64,000 nt of DNA, from positions 34,621 through 98,620 of the forward strand of contig NZ_JAPDMS010000001.1 of the NCBI RefSeq assembly GCF_026319365.1. Reading direction: 5' to 3'. The notes below the pieces were generated by a model. That model was not told the origin of the DNA. It searched no databases and worked only from the letters and a program-made list of their open reading frames with translations. The stretch comes from Methylophaga sp. OBS1 (lineage in GTDB: Bacteria > Pseudomonadota > Gammaproteobacteria > Nitrosococcales > Methylophagaceae). Made by a program: the position numbers and the translations under genes. Below are positions 24,810 to 36,984 of this stretch, piece by piece (within the stretch, counting starts at the first letter, position 1; every line of letters starts with the position of its first letter).

Positions 24810-26557
24810 AAATCTGGTCTTATCTGCTTCTGCTTTTATTGAGCGTCAATGTTCAGGCCGGGGTTTATCCCGGTGCTGCGGTTACCAGTCAGCAGTCAGA
24901 GAATAAATCTTCTCAGGCTGAAAACGCCAAGCCGGTGTCGCGTTTACCGAGTCCGCAGGCGACGGTAAAACAATTTATCAGCGCCATGACCCGGGTTGCC
25001 ACCGGTGAAGATGAGGCGATTGACAAGGCGGTGGCGACGCTGGATTTATCTAAAGTCAGCCCGTTGATTCAGGAGGAGCGCGGTCAGCAGACCGCCCGCC
25101 TGTTGTTCAGCGTGATTCAGCTGGGTGAAATTCCCAAAATAGAAGAGATTCCGCTAAGCCCCAAGCTTGAACAATACACACTGCTGCGAAGTGAAGCGGG
25201 CAATGTGGTGCTGCGTATCAATGATCAGAACAACTGGTTATTCAGCAGTAAAACGGTGGAAAGTGTGCCGGCTATTTTTGACCTGTTGACCCAGGAGCAG
25301 AGCTTCACTGAAGGCGATGAGAGCTCGGTGTCACTGCCCACCAGTGTTCAACTGCGTGCACAAATGCCACCGGTTCTGAAACAGGGCTTTCTGCTGGAGT
25401 ACTGGCAGTGGATTGGCTTGTTTCTGATTATCGTGGTGGGCTCAGTCGCCGACAAAGTGCTGGCCTGGGTGCTGAAAATCAATGTCAGCCGCTGGCAGAA
25501 ACAACACCCGTCTTTTGAAACACTGGACAGTAATGTGTTGCGGCCGCTGGGCCTGATGGCGATGGCGTTAATGTGGTGGTCGGGATTAAATATGCTTGGG
25601 TTACCCGATACCGCCCTGGTGATCCTGCTGGTGGCAGTGAAACTGCTGGTGTCATTATCCGGTATCTGGAGCGCCTTTCGGATTGTCGATATTTTTGATG
25701 CCCTGTGGACAGGTCGGGCACTCAAAACACGCAATAAATTCGATGATCTGCTGGTGCCGATGGTCAGCAAAAGTCTCAAAGTTTTTGTGGTGGTTATCGG
25801 TATCGTCTTTGCCGCGGATAATCTCAACATTGATGTCACCAGTCTACTGGCGGGTCTGGGTCTGGGCGGTCTGGCTTTCGCGCTGGCGGCGAAGGACCTG
25901 CTGGGTAACTTTTTCGGGTCGGTGACCGTACTGCTCGACCGTCCGTTCAGCATCGGCGACTGGGTGGTGATTGGTGATATTGAAGGTACTGTGGAGCAGG
26001 TTGGTTTCCGCAGTACAAGGGTGAGAACTTTTTACAACTCGCTGGTCACGATGCCCAACTCGATTCTGACTACCACCAAGATTGATAATATGGGTGCCCG
26101 ACGGTTCCGCAGGATGAAGCACGTATTGTCGGTCACTTACGATACGGGGCCGGAGCGAATCGAAGCCTTCTGCGAAGGGATCCGCAAGATCATTCAGCTG
26201 CACCCTTACATGCGTAAGGATTATTATCACGTCTATTTCAATGAATATGGCGCAGCCTCATTGAATATACTGGTTTATGTGTTCTGGGCAACGCCCGACT
26301 GGAGCACAGAGCTGCGTGAACGACATCGCTTTTTGCTGGATATTTTGCGCCTGGCCAAACAACTGGAAATCGAGTTTGCCTTCCCGACCCAGACGCTCTA
26401 CCTCAAACGTGGCGATGTGGAGCATCCTCCTGTGGAACCGTTCAAACCCGGCATGAGTCAGGAAGAAGCCTTGGCTCGGGGGCAGAGGGAGGCCGAGTCT
26501 ATAGTCAGCCAGACACTGGGTACTGATATCCCGGGCCCGGTTGAGTTTCCAAGATAA
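24806..26557 (+). CDS. Large MscS-family mechanosensitive channel
   Basis: A 583-residue inner-membrane protein. A signal peptide (about 1-19, ending VQAG) precedes a periplasmic domain of about 170 residues. Membrane helices start near residue 200 (WIGLFLIIVVGSVADKVLAW). The MscS pore helix is GLGLGGLAFALAAKDLLGNFFGS, followed by the beta domain (PFSIGDWVVIGDIEGTVEQVGFRSTRVRT) with the signature FYNSLVTMPNSILTTTKIDN. The protein releases solutes on osmotic downshift; the periplasmic domain and four or five extra helices make it larger than E. coli MscS (286). It starts inside the end of nagZ. Confidence 0.93.
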   Translation: MKIWSYLLLLLLSVNVQAGVYPGAAVTSQQSENKSSQAENAKPVSRLPSPQATVKQFISAMTRVATGEDEAIDKAVATLDLSKVSPLIQEERGQQTARLLFSVIQLGEIPKIEEIPLSPKLEQYTLLRSEAGNVVLRINDQNNWLFSSKTVESVPAIFDLLTQEQSFTEGDESSVSLPTSVQLRAQMPPVLKQGFLLEYWQWIGLFLIIVVGSVADKVLAWVLKINVSRWQKQHPSFETLDSNVLRPLGLMAMALMWWSGLNMLGLPDTALVILLVAVKLLVSLSGIWSAFRIVDIFDALWTGRALKTRNKFDDLLVPMVSKSLKVFVVVIGIVFAADNLNIDVTSLLAGLGLGGLAFALAAKDLLGNFFGSVTVLLDRPFSIGDWVVIGDIEGTVEQVGFRSTRVRTFYNSLVTMPNSILTTTKIDNMGARRFRRMKHVLSVTYDTGPERIEAFCEGIRKIIQLHPYMRKDYYHVYFNEYGAASLNILVYVFWATPDWSTELRERHRFLLDILRLAKQLEIEFAFPTQTLYLKRGDVEHPPVEPFKPGMSQEEALARGQREAESIVSQTLGTDIPGPVEFPR

Positions 26558-26583
26558 TTAGCATGAGACAGGTTTAAGCTTTA

Positions 26584-29500
26584 ATGGCCGAACAGTTTGT
26601 TCATCTTCATCTTCATACCGATTATTCTCTGATCGACGGTCTGGTCAGGGTAAAACCGCTGGTTAAACAGGTCGCTGAATACGGCATGCCCGCTGTGGCC
26701 ATTACCGATCAGCACAATCTGTTTGCAGCAGTGAAACTGTTCAATGCTGCGATGCAGGCCGGGGTGAAACCCATTCTGGGTGCCGATTTACGCCTGCGCG
26801 ATCCCAACGATGCTAAGCACAGCACCCGTTTTGTGGTTTTGTGTAAGAACCTGGACGGTTTTCATAATCTGTCGCGATTGCTATCGCGGGCCTATATTGA
26901 GGGCCAGCATCTTGGGGTGCCAATGCTGGAGGCCGACTGGCTGGAAGGGCAGACAGACGGTTTGATCTGTCTGTCAGGTGGGCGTGAGGGCATTCTGGGC
27001 CGGGCGCTACTGAATCATCAGCACGACGAAGTTCAGAACCAGCTGGCTTTCTGGCAACGCCTGTTTCCCCAGCGTTTTTACCTGGAATTAATCCGCACCG
27101 GCCGCGAGGATGAAGAACGCTTTGTGCGTGAAGCGGTAGCCCTGGCTGCACAAAAGCAGATCCCGGTAGTGGCGACAAATGATGTTCGTTTCCTGGAGGC
27201 CAAGCATTTCGAAGCGCACGAGGCCAAGGTGTGTATTCACGATGGTCGTCAGCTGGATGACCCCCGTCGTCCCCGACTGTACTCGGAGCATCAGTATCTG
27301 CGCAGTGCCGATGAGATGGCAAAAGTCTTTGCCGATATTCCGGAAGCGATCGAAAACACGGTTGAAATTGCCAAGCGCTGTAATCTTCAGCTGACACTGG
27401 GTGAGCATTATCTGCCGGACTTCCCGGTGCCGGCAGGCATGACGATTGAGGAATTCTTTGCTCAGGATTCCTTCAAAGGGCTCGAAGAACGCTTGCAGGT
27501 CTTATTTCCGGATGAGGCTGAGCGTGCCGCCAACCGGGCCCGCTATGAGGAACGTCTGCAGATTGAGCTGGACGTGATTAACTCCATGGGCTTTCCGGGC
27601 TACTTCCTGATTGTTGCCGACTTTATCCAATGGGCCAAAAATAACGGCGTGCCGGTGGGGCCGGGACGGGGCTCTGGTGCCGGTTCACTGGTGGCCTATG
27701 CGCTTAAAATCACCGACCTGGACCCGCTTCAGTACGATCTGCTTTTCGAACGCTTTCTGAACCCCGAGCGGGTGTCTTTGCCTGACTTCGACGTCGACTT
27801 CTGCATGGATGGCCGTGACCGGGTGATCGAGTACGTCTCGCAGCACTATGGCCGGGATCATGTATCGCAGATCATCACCTATGGCACGATGGCGGCCAAA
27901 GCGGTATTGCGCGACGTCGGACGGGTGCTGGGACATCCCTATGGCTTTGTCGATCAATTGGCCAAGCTGGTGCCGTTTGAACTGAAAATGACGCTGACCA
28001 AGGCGCTGGAACAGGAGCCTCAGCTAAAAGAGCGTTATGACAACGAAGAAGAAGTCAAAGCGCTGATTGATCTGGCGCTGCAACTGGAGGGGCTGACTCG
28101 TAACGTCGGTAAGCATGCCGGCGGCGTCGTCATCGCACCCAAGGAACTGACTGAATACACGCCGCTCTACTGCGAACATAACGGGGCGGGCCTGGTTTCC
28201 CAGTTTGATAAGGACGATGTCGAAAGTGTCGGACTGGTGAAGTTCGACTTTCTGGGGCTGAAGACCCTGACGGTGATCGACTGGGCAATGAATAACGTCC
28301 GCACGTTATTGGGGGAGAAAGCAGACGAAATCGACATCACCAATCTGCCGCTGAATGACAAACCCACATTTGATCTGCTCAAACGTTGTGAAACTACCGC
28401 GGTATTCCAGCTGGAATCGCGTGGCATGAAAGAGCTGGTCAAGCGACTGCAGCCGGATACCTTTGAAGACATTATCGCGTTGGTGGCATTGTTCCGTCCC
28501 GGGCCGCTGCAGTCAGGCATGGTTGATGACTTTGTGAACCGTAAGCACGGTCGCGCCAAAGTCGATTATCCGCATCCCGATCTGGAGCCGGTACTGAAAC
28601 CGACTTACGGCGTTATCGTCTACCAGGAACAGGTTATGCAGATCGCGCAAATCCTGGCGGGCTACAGCCTGGGTGGCGCCGATATGCTGCGACGCGCGAT
28701 GGGTAAGAAAAAGCCCGAAGAAATGGCCAAACAGCGGCAAATCTTCCTGGAAGGTGCAGCAGGCCGAGGTATCGAGGAAAAAGAAGCCGGTCCTATCTTT
28801 GACCTGATGGAAAAATTCGCCGAGTACGGCTTCAATAAATCGCACTCGGCAGCCTATGCGCTGGTCGCCTATCAGACTGCCTGGCTCAAGGCGCATTATC
28901 CCGCTGCCTTTATGGCTGCGGTGTTGTCAGCGGATATGGACAACACTGACAAAGTTGTTGGGCTTATCGACGAATGCCGTGATATGAAACTCAATGTGAT
29001 GCCGCCGGATGTCAACCACAGCAAGATTAAATTCACGGTCGAGGATGAGCGCACAATTCGATATGGTCTCGGCGCGATCAAGGGGGTCGGTGAATCGGCG
29101 CTGGCCGGTATTGTGGCTGAGCGTGAGCAGGGTGAGGAATTTGCTTCGCTCTATGATTTCTGCCGCCGCGTTGATATGCGCAAGATTAACCGCCGGGTGA
29201 TGGAGTCATTAGTCAAAGCCGGTGCCATGGACTCTCTGGGCGGTCATCGCGCCAGTCTGAGTGCCAGCCTGACCCGGGCGATGCAGATTGCCGAGCAGCA
29301 TCGTCGTGACAAGGACAGTGGCCAGAATGATTTATTCGGTCTCAGTCCGGAAAGTGACACAGAACAGGATGAACCGCTGGAGCCAGCTGCGGAATGGGCA
29401 GAAGAGCATCTGCTATTGGCAGAGAAAGAGACGCTGGGGCTGTATCTGAGTGGCCATCCGATTGATCGATACGAAGCCGAGCTCGCGGCGTTCATCCCCA

Positions 29501-30072
29501 AAAAAATTAATGAACTTGATGCGCCGGAATCCAAGGGCTATCAGCGCAATGAAAAACCGGTTCTGACTGCCGGTTTGATTGTCGCCATCCGTACGATGAA
29601 ATCGAAAAGTGGCAGCCGGATGGCCTTTATTACGCTGGATGATCAGAGTGGACGACTGGAGGTCCGGGTATTTGGTGAGGTCTACGAACAGTATCAGAGC
29701 TTTATTCAGCCCGATAAACTGGTGGTTATTCAGGGCAAGATTGGTCAGGACAATTTCACCGGTGGCCTGTCTGCCACTGCGGAAAAAGTGTTTGATATCA
29801 CCGGGGCGCGGGAAGCTTTCGGACAGGCATTACAGATTAACTTCTCCAGTGAGGATGAGGTTCATCCCTGGGTGGAGCAGCTCAAAAATACGCTGACGCC
29901 ATTTAAAGGGGGAGCGCTTGGGATGGAACTCAGGTATCAGAATCAACAGGCCAGTGCGCTGTTCAAGTTTGGTGAAGAGTGGCAGATCACACCAAGCGAT
30001 ACCTTACTCAATCAGATCGCTGCGATGCCGGGAAAGGTTGCTGTTACAATGAAATACAAGTCCTCAGTATAA
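26584..30072 (+). CDS. dnaE: DNA polymerase III alpha subunit
   Basis: The 1162-residue replicative polymerase, the same length as in E. coli. The N-terminal PHP domain starts FVHLHLHTDYSLIDG. The polymerase active site is seen in GPGRGSGAGSLVAYAL and LPDFDVDFCMDGRDRVI. The fingers and thumb include KHAGGVVIAPKEL, FRPGPLQSGMVDDFVNRK and YGVIVYQEQVMQIAQ, then FNKSHSAAYALVAYQTAWLKA. An OB fold is near the C-terminus (AFITLDDQSGRLEVRVF). It begins 26 bp after the channel gene. In many relatives dnaE is followed by accA and tilS; here two pilus-type ATPase genes are inserted between. Confidence 0.98.
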   Translation: MAEQFVHLHLHTDYSLIDGLVRVKPLVKQVAEYGMPAVAITDQHNLFAAVKLFNAAMQAGVKPILGADLRLRDPNDAKHSTRFVVLCKNLDGFHNLSRLLSRAYIEGQHLGVPMLEADWLEGQTDGLICLSGGREGILGRALLNHQHDEVQNQLAFWQRLFPQRFYLELIRTGREDEERFVREAVALAAQKQIPVVATNDVRFLEAKHFEAHEAKVCIHDGRQLDDPRRPRLYSEHQYLRSADEMAKVFADIPEAIENTVEIAKRCNLQLTLGEHYLPDFPVPAGMTIEEFFAQDSFKGLEERLQVLFPDEAERAANRARYEERLQIELDVINSMGFPGYFLIVADFIQWAKNNGVPVGPGRGSGAGSLVAYALKITDLDPLQYDLLFERFLNPERVSLPDFDVDFCMDGRDRVIEYVSQHYGRDHVSQIITYGTMAAKAVLRDVGRVLGHPYGFVDQLAKLVPFELKMTLTKALEQEPQLKERYDNEEEVKALIDLALQLEGLTRNVGKHAGGVVIAPKELTEYTPLYCEHNGAGLVSQFDKDDVESVGLVKFDFLGLKTLTVIDWAMNNVRTLLGEKADEIDITNLPLNDKPTFDLLKRCETTAVFQLESRGMKELVKRLQPDTFEDIIALVALFRPGPLQSGMVDDFVNRKHGRAKVDYPHPDLEPVLKPTYGVIVYQEQVMQIAQILAGYSLGGADMLRRAMGKKKPEEMAKQRQIFLEGAAGRGIEEKEAGPIFDLMEKFAEYGFNKSHSAAYALVAYQTAWLKAHYPAAFMAAVLSADMDNTDKVVGLIDECRDMKLNVMPPDVNHSKIKFTVEDERTIRYGLGAIKGVGESALAGIVAEREQGEEFASLYDFCRRVDMRKINRRVMESLVKAGAMDSLGGHRASLSASLTRAMQIAEQHRRDKDSGQNDLFGLSPESDTEQDEPLEPAAEWAEEHLLLAEKETLGLYLSGHPIDRYEAELAAFIPKKINELDAPESKGYQRNEKPVLTAGLIVAIRTMKSKSGSRMAFITLDDQSGRLEVRVFGEVYEQYQSFIQPDKLVVIQGKIGQDNFTGGLSATAEKVFDITGAREAFGQALQINFSSEDEVHPWVEQLKNTLTPFKGGALGMELRYQNQQASALFKFGEEWQITPSDTLLNQIAAMPGKVAVTMKYKSSV

Positions 30073-30081
30073 GGCGGCTCC

Positions 30082-31761
30082 ATGTCTGTGGGAGACAACA
30101 GTACAACAACACAGACCGCAGTCAGCGACGATTCGTTAAACGATGCGCTGGATGCGGCGCTTGAGGCAAGCCAGAAGACTGCTTCGCAGGCGCATTCATC
30201 GGAAAAATCGGTGCGTCAAAGCAGCTCGGATGAGCGAAGTCAGCGCAGACTCGCCGAGCGTTTAAGTCTGCCATTTATTGGATTGCATGATTATCCTTTT
30301 GATGAGTCCGTATTGAGCCTCATCCCGGCTGAGTTCGCGCGTAAACATGATGTGATCCCGCTGAGGGTAAACAAAACCCACCTGTTGGTGGCACTGGCCA
30401 CGCCGATGGATATGGATCTGTTTCAGACCCTCAACTTCATTACCGGCTACAGTATTGATGTGACGGTCGCCACGCCCGCTGATATTCAGTGGGCGGTCAG
30501 AAAGTACTACGGGGCCCGCGATGATGAGCTGGCACTGGAGTCACTCAATGATTCAATCCAGCCGCTGGAACCAACCGCTGATTCGCATGATGAAATGATG
30601 CGACTCAGTTCGGAAAAGCCGATTGTGCGGCTGGTAGCTAATATCATTGTCGATGCGATCGAACGCCGTGCTTCCGACATACACATCAAACCCCGTGATA
30701 AAAATGTTGAACTGATTTATCGCATGGATGGCGTGCTCACCAATATTCGGTTTTTCAGTAAGACTTTACTGGCTGCTGTGATCAGCCGGATCAAAATTCT
30801 GGGCGGCATGAATATCGCCGAAAGACGATTACCCCAGGACGGTCGCTGCTGTGTTAAGCACAAAAATAATCCGGTCGACTTGCGGATTTCAATTATGCCG
30901 ACGGTTGAAGGCGAAAGCGTGGTGATTCGGCTGCTTAATGCTCAGGTGGGGCTCAAAGCCGTGTCTGAATTAGGGTTTTCGAATCACGATCAGCGTCTTT
31001 TTCTGGATTTGCTCAACAGGAGTAATGGCATTTTCCTGGTAACGGGGCCGACCGGTTCCGGTAAATCCACTACGCTGTACGCAGCACTCGCCGAGGTACA
31101 GAAGCAAAATGTCAATATCCTCACCGTTGAAGATCCGGTTGAATACCATATGGACGGCATTCAACAGATCCAGATTAATCACGCTACCGGCTATAGCTTT
31201 GCCCGGGCATTGAGAAATATCCTTCGCCACGATCCGGACGTGATTCTGGTGGGGGAAATCCGCGATGAAGAAACCGGTAAGATTGCTGTAGAGAGTGCGC
31301 TGACAGGTCACCTTGTACTGAGTACCCTGCACACCAACGATGCAGCCGGTGCTGTGACCCGGCTGTTAGAAATGGGCATTGAGCCTTACCTGCTAACCGG
31401 CTGTCTGCTGGGCGTACTGGCGCAGCGGCTGGTTAAGCGTAATTGTCAGCATTGTCTGGAAGAGGAACCTGTCGATGGGCCGATAAGGCATGCCCTCAAT
31501 GTCAGTGACAAGGAAATTTTCTATCACAGTCGTGGTTGTGAACATTGTAATCAGACAGGCGTCGCCGGACGCCTCGCAGTCTATGAATTGCTGGAAGTGA
31601 GTGATAGTCTGCGGAAATTGATCCACATTGACATAACATCGGGTGAAATTCATCAACATGCTATTCAGCAAGGGATGGTCTCACTCACCGATAATGCCCT
31701 CGCCAGAGCCCGAGCGCGAGAGATTTCATTGGCCGAAGTCTATCGTGTACGATTGGACTGA
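30082..31761 (+). CDS. GspE/PilB-type assembly ATPase
   Basis: A 559-residue secretion or pilus extension ATPase. Residues about 55-155 are a T2SSE N-terminal domain. The ATPase core has Walker A LVTGPTGSGKSTTLY (about 320-332), the Asp box ILTVEDPVEYHMDGIQQIQIN, Walker B ILRHDPDVILVGEIRDEETG and a His box GHLVLSTLHTNDA. A four-cysteine zinc site NCQHC...CEHCNQTG (about 454-489) lies near the end. A polar tail of about 50 residues precedes the first domain. It lies directly after dnaE, 9 bp away, with a PilU-like gene next. No pilus structural genes adjoin. It may drive the pseudopilus encoded at 58-64 kb (inference). Confidence 0.93.
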   Translation: MSVGDNSTTTQTAVSDDSLNDALDAALEASQKTASQAHSSEKSVRQSSSDERSQRRLAERLSLPFIGLHDYPFDESVLSLIPAEFARKHDVIPLRVNKTHLLVALATPMDMDLFQTLNFITGYSIDVTVATPADIQWAVRKYYGARDDELALESLNDSIQPLEPTADSHDEMMRLSSEKPIVRLVANIIVDAIERRASDIHIKPRDKNVELIYRMDGVLTNIRFFSKTLLAAVISRIKILGGMNIAERRLPQDGRCCVKHKNNPVDLRISIMPTVEGESVVIRLLNAQVGLKAVSELGFSNHDQRLFLDLLNRSNGIFLVTGPTGSGKSTTLYAALAEVQKQNVNILTVEDPVEYHMDGIQQIQINHATGYSFARALRNILRHDPDVILVGEIRDEETGKIAVESALTGHLVLSTLHTNDAAGAVTRLLEMGIEPYLLTGCLLGVLAQRLVKRNCQHCLEEEPVDGPIRHALNVSDKEIFYHSRGCEHCNQTGVAGRLAVYELLEVSDSLRKLIHIDITSGEIHQHAIQQGMVSLTDNALARARAREISLAEVYRVRLD

Positions 31762-31794
31762 TTGATTAGATAGATAATTCTGAGGATAAGCCGC

Positions 31795-32898
31795 GTGGAT
31801 ATGACTCCGTATTTCAGGTTGATGGCGGACAAAGAAGCATCAGATATGTTTTTTTGCACCGGCACCGAACCTCACATCAAAATTCAGGGTGTGATTCGAC
31901 CTGTGGGTACCCAAAAACTGGCACCGGGTGATGTGCGTGAGATGGCATATGCGTTGATGAATGAGGAGCAGGTTGCCGAGTTCGAAAAAACGCTGGAGAT
32001 GAATTTCGCGGTACCACTCAAGGGCGTTGGTCGTTTCCGGGTTAACATCTTCCGTCAGCGCGGTGAGTGTTCGATTGTTATCCGTTATATCAAAACCAAG
32101 ATCCCGCGTTTTGAAGAGATGAATCTGCCACCGGTACTGGGTGATATCGTGATGGAAAAACGCGGTTTGATTCTGGTAGTAGGAGCGACGGGTTCCGGTA
32201 AATCGACCACGCTGGCATCAATGATTGGCCATCGAAACCGAAACGCCAGCTCGCATATTCTGACGATTGAAGATCCGCTGGAATTTGTTCATGCCCATGA
32301 ACGTTCGATTGTCCAGCAACGTGAAGTCGGCATCGATACCCTGAATTACGAAAACGCACTGAAAAACGCATTGCGGGAAGCGCCGGATGTCATTCTGATT
32401 GGTGAAATCCGGGATATGGAAACCATGAAGCACGCGATTAACTATGCTGAGACCGGTCACCTGTGTCTGGCTACACTGCACTCCAATAATGCCAACCAGG
32501 CACTGGACCGCATTATCAACTTTTTCCCGGAAAGCCTGCACCGTCAGTTATTTATGGATATGTCACTGAACCTGCGGGCAATTGTGTCGCAGCGTCTGTT
32601 GCCGACTGTGGATGGCAGCACCCGGGTGCCGGCCGTCGAGATCATGCTCAACACGCCATATATTTCCGAACTCATCAATAAAGGGGAGGTCGGCAGTATC
32701 AAGGATGCGATGAAAGAGTCGACCGATCCGGGTACGATTACCTTTGATAAGGCGCTGATTAAACTCTTCAAGGACGGTAAGATCACGATGGAAGAGGCAC
32801 TGCAGAACGCGGATTCGCGGAATGACCTCAGTCTCGCTATCCGTCTCGGCGAAGGCGCGGTCGACAATGACGACGACGATGAATTGATCCTCAACTAA
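31795..32898 (+). CDS. Twitching motility ATPase, PilU-like
   Basis: A 367-residue PilT/PilU retraction ATPase. It begins YFRLMADKEASDMFFCTGTEP, closer to PilU than PilT, and has Walker A LVVGATGSGKSTTLA, Asp box ILTIEDPLEFVH, Walker B APDVILIGEIRDMETM and His box TGHLCLATLHSNNA, then AIVSQRLLP. The acidic tail (DNDDDDELILN) is a PilU trait. The start is GTG at 31795 (AGGA upstream); ATG at 31801 is possible. Usually pilU follows pilT; here it follows a GspE-type extension ATPase, so the two may serve one machine. Confidence 0.9.
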   Translation: MDMTPYFRLMADKEASDMFFCTGTEPHIKIQGVIRPVGTQKLAPGDVREMAYALMNEEQVAEFEKTLEMNFAVPLKGVGRFRVNIFRQRGECSIVIRYIKTKIPRFEEMNLPPVLGDIVMEKRGLILVVGATGSGKSTTLASMIGHRNRNASSHILTIEDPLEFVHAHERSIVQQREVGIDTLNYENALKNALREAPDVILIGEIRDMETMKHAINYAETGHLCLATLHSNNANQALDRIINFFPESLHRQLFMDMSLNLRAIVSQRLLPTVDGSTRVPAVEIMLNTPYISELINKGEVGSIKDAMKESTDPGTITFDKALIKLFKDGKITMEEALQNADSRNDLSLAIRLGEGAVDNDDDDELILN

Positions 32899-32954
32899 GT
32901 TTTGTCCGCCGCCTCTGTGTATAATTCGACAATTTTGGATGTAAGGTTAACCTG

Positions 32955-33911
32955 ATGCAGTTAAATTTCCTTGACTACGAACAACCCATCGCCGAACTGG
33001 AAGCGAAAATCGATGAGTTGCGCTACATGAGTAACGACAGTGATCTCAACATCACTGAAGAGATTCAGAAGTTAAAGGAAAAAAGTGAATCACTGACCAA
33101 GTCAATTTTCGCCTCGCTGACGCCCTGGCAGGTGACCCAGATGGCGCGACATCCACAGCGTCCCTACACACTGGATTACATCAAACACATCATCAGTGAC
33201 TTTGAAGAACTGCATGGTGATCGCACTTATGCTGACGACAGTGCCCTGGTCACCGGTATCGGTCGTCTCAATGGCCGTCCGGTCGTCGTCATCGGTCACC
33301 AGAAAGGCAGAGATACCAAGGAAAAAGTGGCCCGCAACTTTGGCATGCCACGTCCTGAAGGTTACCGCAAAGCGCTGCGTATTATGAAAATGGCAGAGCG
33401 TTTTGGTTTACCGGTGATTACTTTTATCGATACGCCGGGTGCCTATCCGGGTATTGGTGCCGAGGAACGTGGGCAGAGTGAAGCCATTGCCCGTAACCTG
33501 TTTGAAATGGCCAAGCTGAAAACCCCGATTATTTCTACTGTCATTGGTGAAGGTGGCTCGGGCGGGGCGCTGGCTGTTGGTGTCGCTGATCACCTGATGA
33601 TGCTGCAATACAGTATTTATTCCGTGATTTCACCGGAAGGTTGCGCTTCGATTTTATGGAAGAGCGCCGAGAAAGCCTCTGATGCCGCTGCTACCCTGGG
33701 TGTGACCTCCGACCGGCTGAAGGAATTAAATCTGATCGATGAGGTGGTGCCGGAACCGCTGGGTGGCGCGCATCGTAATGTTGAGGAAATGGCGGCCCGC
33801 ATCAGAAAGTCGATCGAAGCCAAAATCAAGGAGCTGGAAGCGGTTTCCCACGATAATCTGATTAAGCGTCGTCAACAACGGATCCTGAGCTACGGCGAAT
33901 TCGAGGGTTAA
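32955..33911 (+). CDS. accA: Acetyl-CoA carboxylase carboxyltransferase subunit alpha
   Basis: A 318-residue subunit of the biotin-dependent acetyl-CoA carboxylase that makes malonyl-CoA. It opens [20 protein letters not shown]; later motifs include [41 protein letters not shown] and [16 protein letters not shown], and [14 protein letters not shown]. Length and order match E. coli AccA (319). TATAAT at 32920-32925, 30 nt upstream, may be its -10, though no good -35 is seen. tilS begins 7 bp after the stop. Confidence 0.98.
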   Translation: MQLNFLDYEQPIAELEAKIDELRYMSNDSDLNITEEIQKLKEKSESLTKSIFASLTPWQVTQMARHPQRPYTLDYIKHIISDFEELHGDRTYADDSALVTGIGRLNGRPVVVIGHQKGRDTKEKVARNFGMPRPEGYRKALRIMKMAERFGLPVITFIDTPGAYPGIGAEERGQSEAIARNLFEMAKLKTPIISTVIGEGGSGGALAVGVADHLMMLQYSIYSVISPEGCASILWKSAEKASDAAATLGVTSDRLKELNLIDEVVPEPLGGAHRNVEEMAARIRKSIEAKIKELEAVSHDNLIKRRQQRILSYGEFEG

Positions 33912-33918
33912 CGTCGGG

Positions 33919-35262
33919 GTGTCTCTCAACCCCCAACAATGTATTGTTGATCTGATAAAACGGGTGGATGGACGCGCTGTCTGTGTGGCCTTCAGTGGCG
34001 GTGTCGATTCTCACGTGCTGCTGCATCTGCTGGCTACCACCCGCCATCCCCAATTGCCCGCCCTACGTGCTCTGCATATCGATCATGGCCTGCATGCTGA
34101 ATCTGCTGACTGGGCCGTGCATTGCAGGCAAGTTGCTCAGGCGCTGAACATTAAGTTCGAATCCATCCAGGTCAGCGTGGAAAAGCGGGAGGAGTTGGGT
34201 CTCGAAGCTGCTGCCCGTGAGGCCCGCTATCATGCCTTTCGTTATGATCTATCAGCGAATGAGGTGCTGCTTACTGCCCAGCATCAGGATGATCAGGCAG
34301 AAACGCTGATGCTCCAGTTACTGCGTGGAGCCGGACCGGCTGGTTTATCAGCCATGTGGCCCGAAGCAACACTTGATGGCCTGAGTATCATTCGACCTTT
34401 TCTCAACGTTTCCAAGCAGGCGCTGCTGGAGTACGCCCGGTTGCACCAGCTGCAATGGATTGATGACCCCAGCAACACCGATCTCAGCATTCATCGTAAT
34501 TATCTGCGTCACCAAATCTGGCCGCGTTTGAATGAGCGCTGGCCGACTGCATCAAAAACCATGAGCCGCAGTGCAGAACATTGCCGCGAAGCGGTTGAAC
34601 TGATGCGTGATCTAGGCAGTCTGGATGCCCGGCATGTGTGCCCGGAGCAAAAGAATCGCCTGTCCATTTCCGCACTGAGCCAGTTGCCCCAGGCAAGACA
34701 ACGCAATCTGCTGCGTTATGCCCTGGAGCAAAACTCTCTGCCACTGCCCTCTGCCGCCATTCTGCAAAGGATTATTGATGAGGTCATTCCGGCTGCCGAA
34801 GACCGCAATCCTGAAGTGCACTGGCCGGGGGCGATGATAAGGCGTTACCGTGATGTGATTTTCATCGAGCCGGATCGCGACGAGCCGCTGGATTTAGGTG
34901 AATTTGAGATAACCGGCAGTGACGAGATCAGACTGGCCGACGGGCGTCTGCTTAGATGGCAACTGGAGTCCGGTAAAGGCCTCAAACAGCATGTACTGAA
35001 TCGCCCGTTGAAACTGAAATTCCGCGAGGGCGGGGAGCGCATTCGACTGCAGGGCCATGCGCAACATAAGTCACTCAAACAGTTGTTTCAGGAGTGGGAT
35101 GTGCCACCCTGGCAACGTCAGCAAATCCCGTTGCTTTTTGTCGATCATGAACTGGTAGCCGTTGTGGGTTATGGCTATGCAGAACACTACGCCGCGGATA
35201 TTGGCGAAAAAGGGTGGCTGCCGGTGCTGGAACAGGCATCTGCGAAACCAGTTTTTGATTGA
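33919..35262 (+). CDS. tilS: tRNA(Ile)-lysidine synthase
   Basis: A 447-residue enzyme that uses ATP and lysine to convert C34 of tRNA-Ile(CAU) to lysidine. The PP-loop is VCVAFSGGVDSHVLLHLL (about residues 21-38), followed by LHIDHGLHAES and the LTAQHQDDQAETLMLQLLRG motif. The C-terminal TilS domain includes LKLKFREGGERIRLQGH and KQLFQEWDVPPWQRQQIPLLF. The start is GTG at 33919, the first codon that leaves the full N-terminus. The order accA-tilS is conserved in Gammaproteobacteria. Confidence 0.97.
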   Translation: MSLNPQQCIVDLIKRVDGRAVCVAFSGGVDSHVLLHLLATTRHPQLPALRALHIDHGLHAESADWAVHCRQVAQALNIKFESIQVSVEKREELGLEAAAREARYHAFRYDLSANEVLLTAQHQDDQAETLMLQLLRGAGPAGLSAMWPEATLDGLSIIRPFLNVSKQALLEYARLHQLQWIDDPSNTDLSIHRNYLRHQIWPRLNERWPTASKTMSRSAEHCREAVELMRDLGSLDARHVCPEQKNRLSISALSQLPQARQRNLLRYALEQNSLPLPSAAILQRIIDEVIPAAEDRNPEVHWPGAMIRRYRDVIFIEPDRDEPLDLGEFEITGSDEIRLADGRLLRWQLESGKGLKQHVLNRPLKLKFREGGERIRLQGHAQHKSLKQLFQEWDVPPWQRQQIPLLFVDHELVAVVGYGYAEHYAADIGEKGWLPVLEQASAKPVFD

Positions 35263-35334
35263 GCGGACAGGGCAATTCTGATAATTTATACCGTATTTTG
35301 AGCGCAGCCATTCTGGCCGCGTCATTTTTATTGA

Positions 35335-36983
<1,649 letters not shown>

Positions 36984-36984
<1 letters not shown>

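Noticed and set aside
32896..32925. Full sigma-70 promoter for accA
   Set aside because: TATAAT is perfect but no -35 hexamer lies at 16-18 bp; only the -10 is supported.
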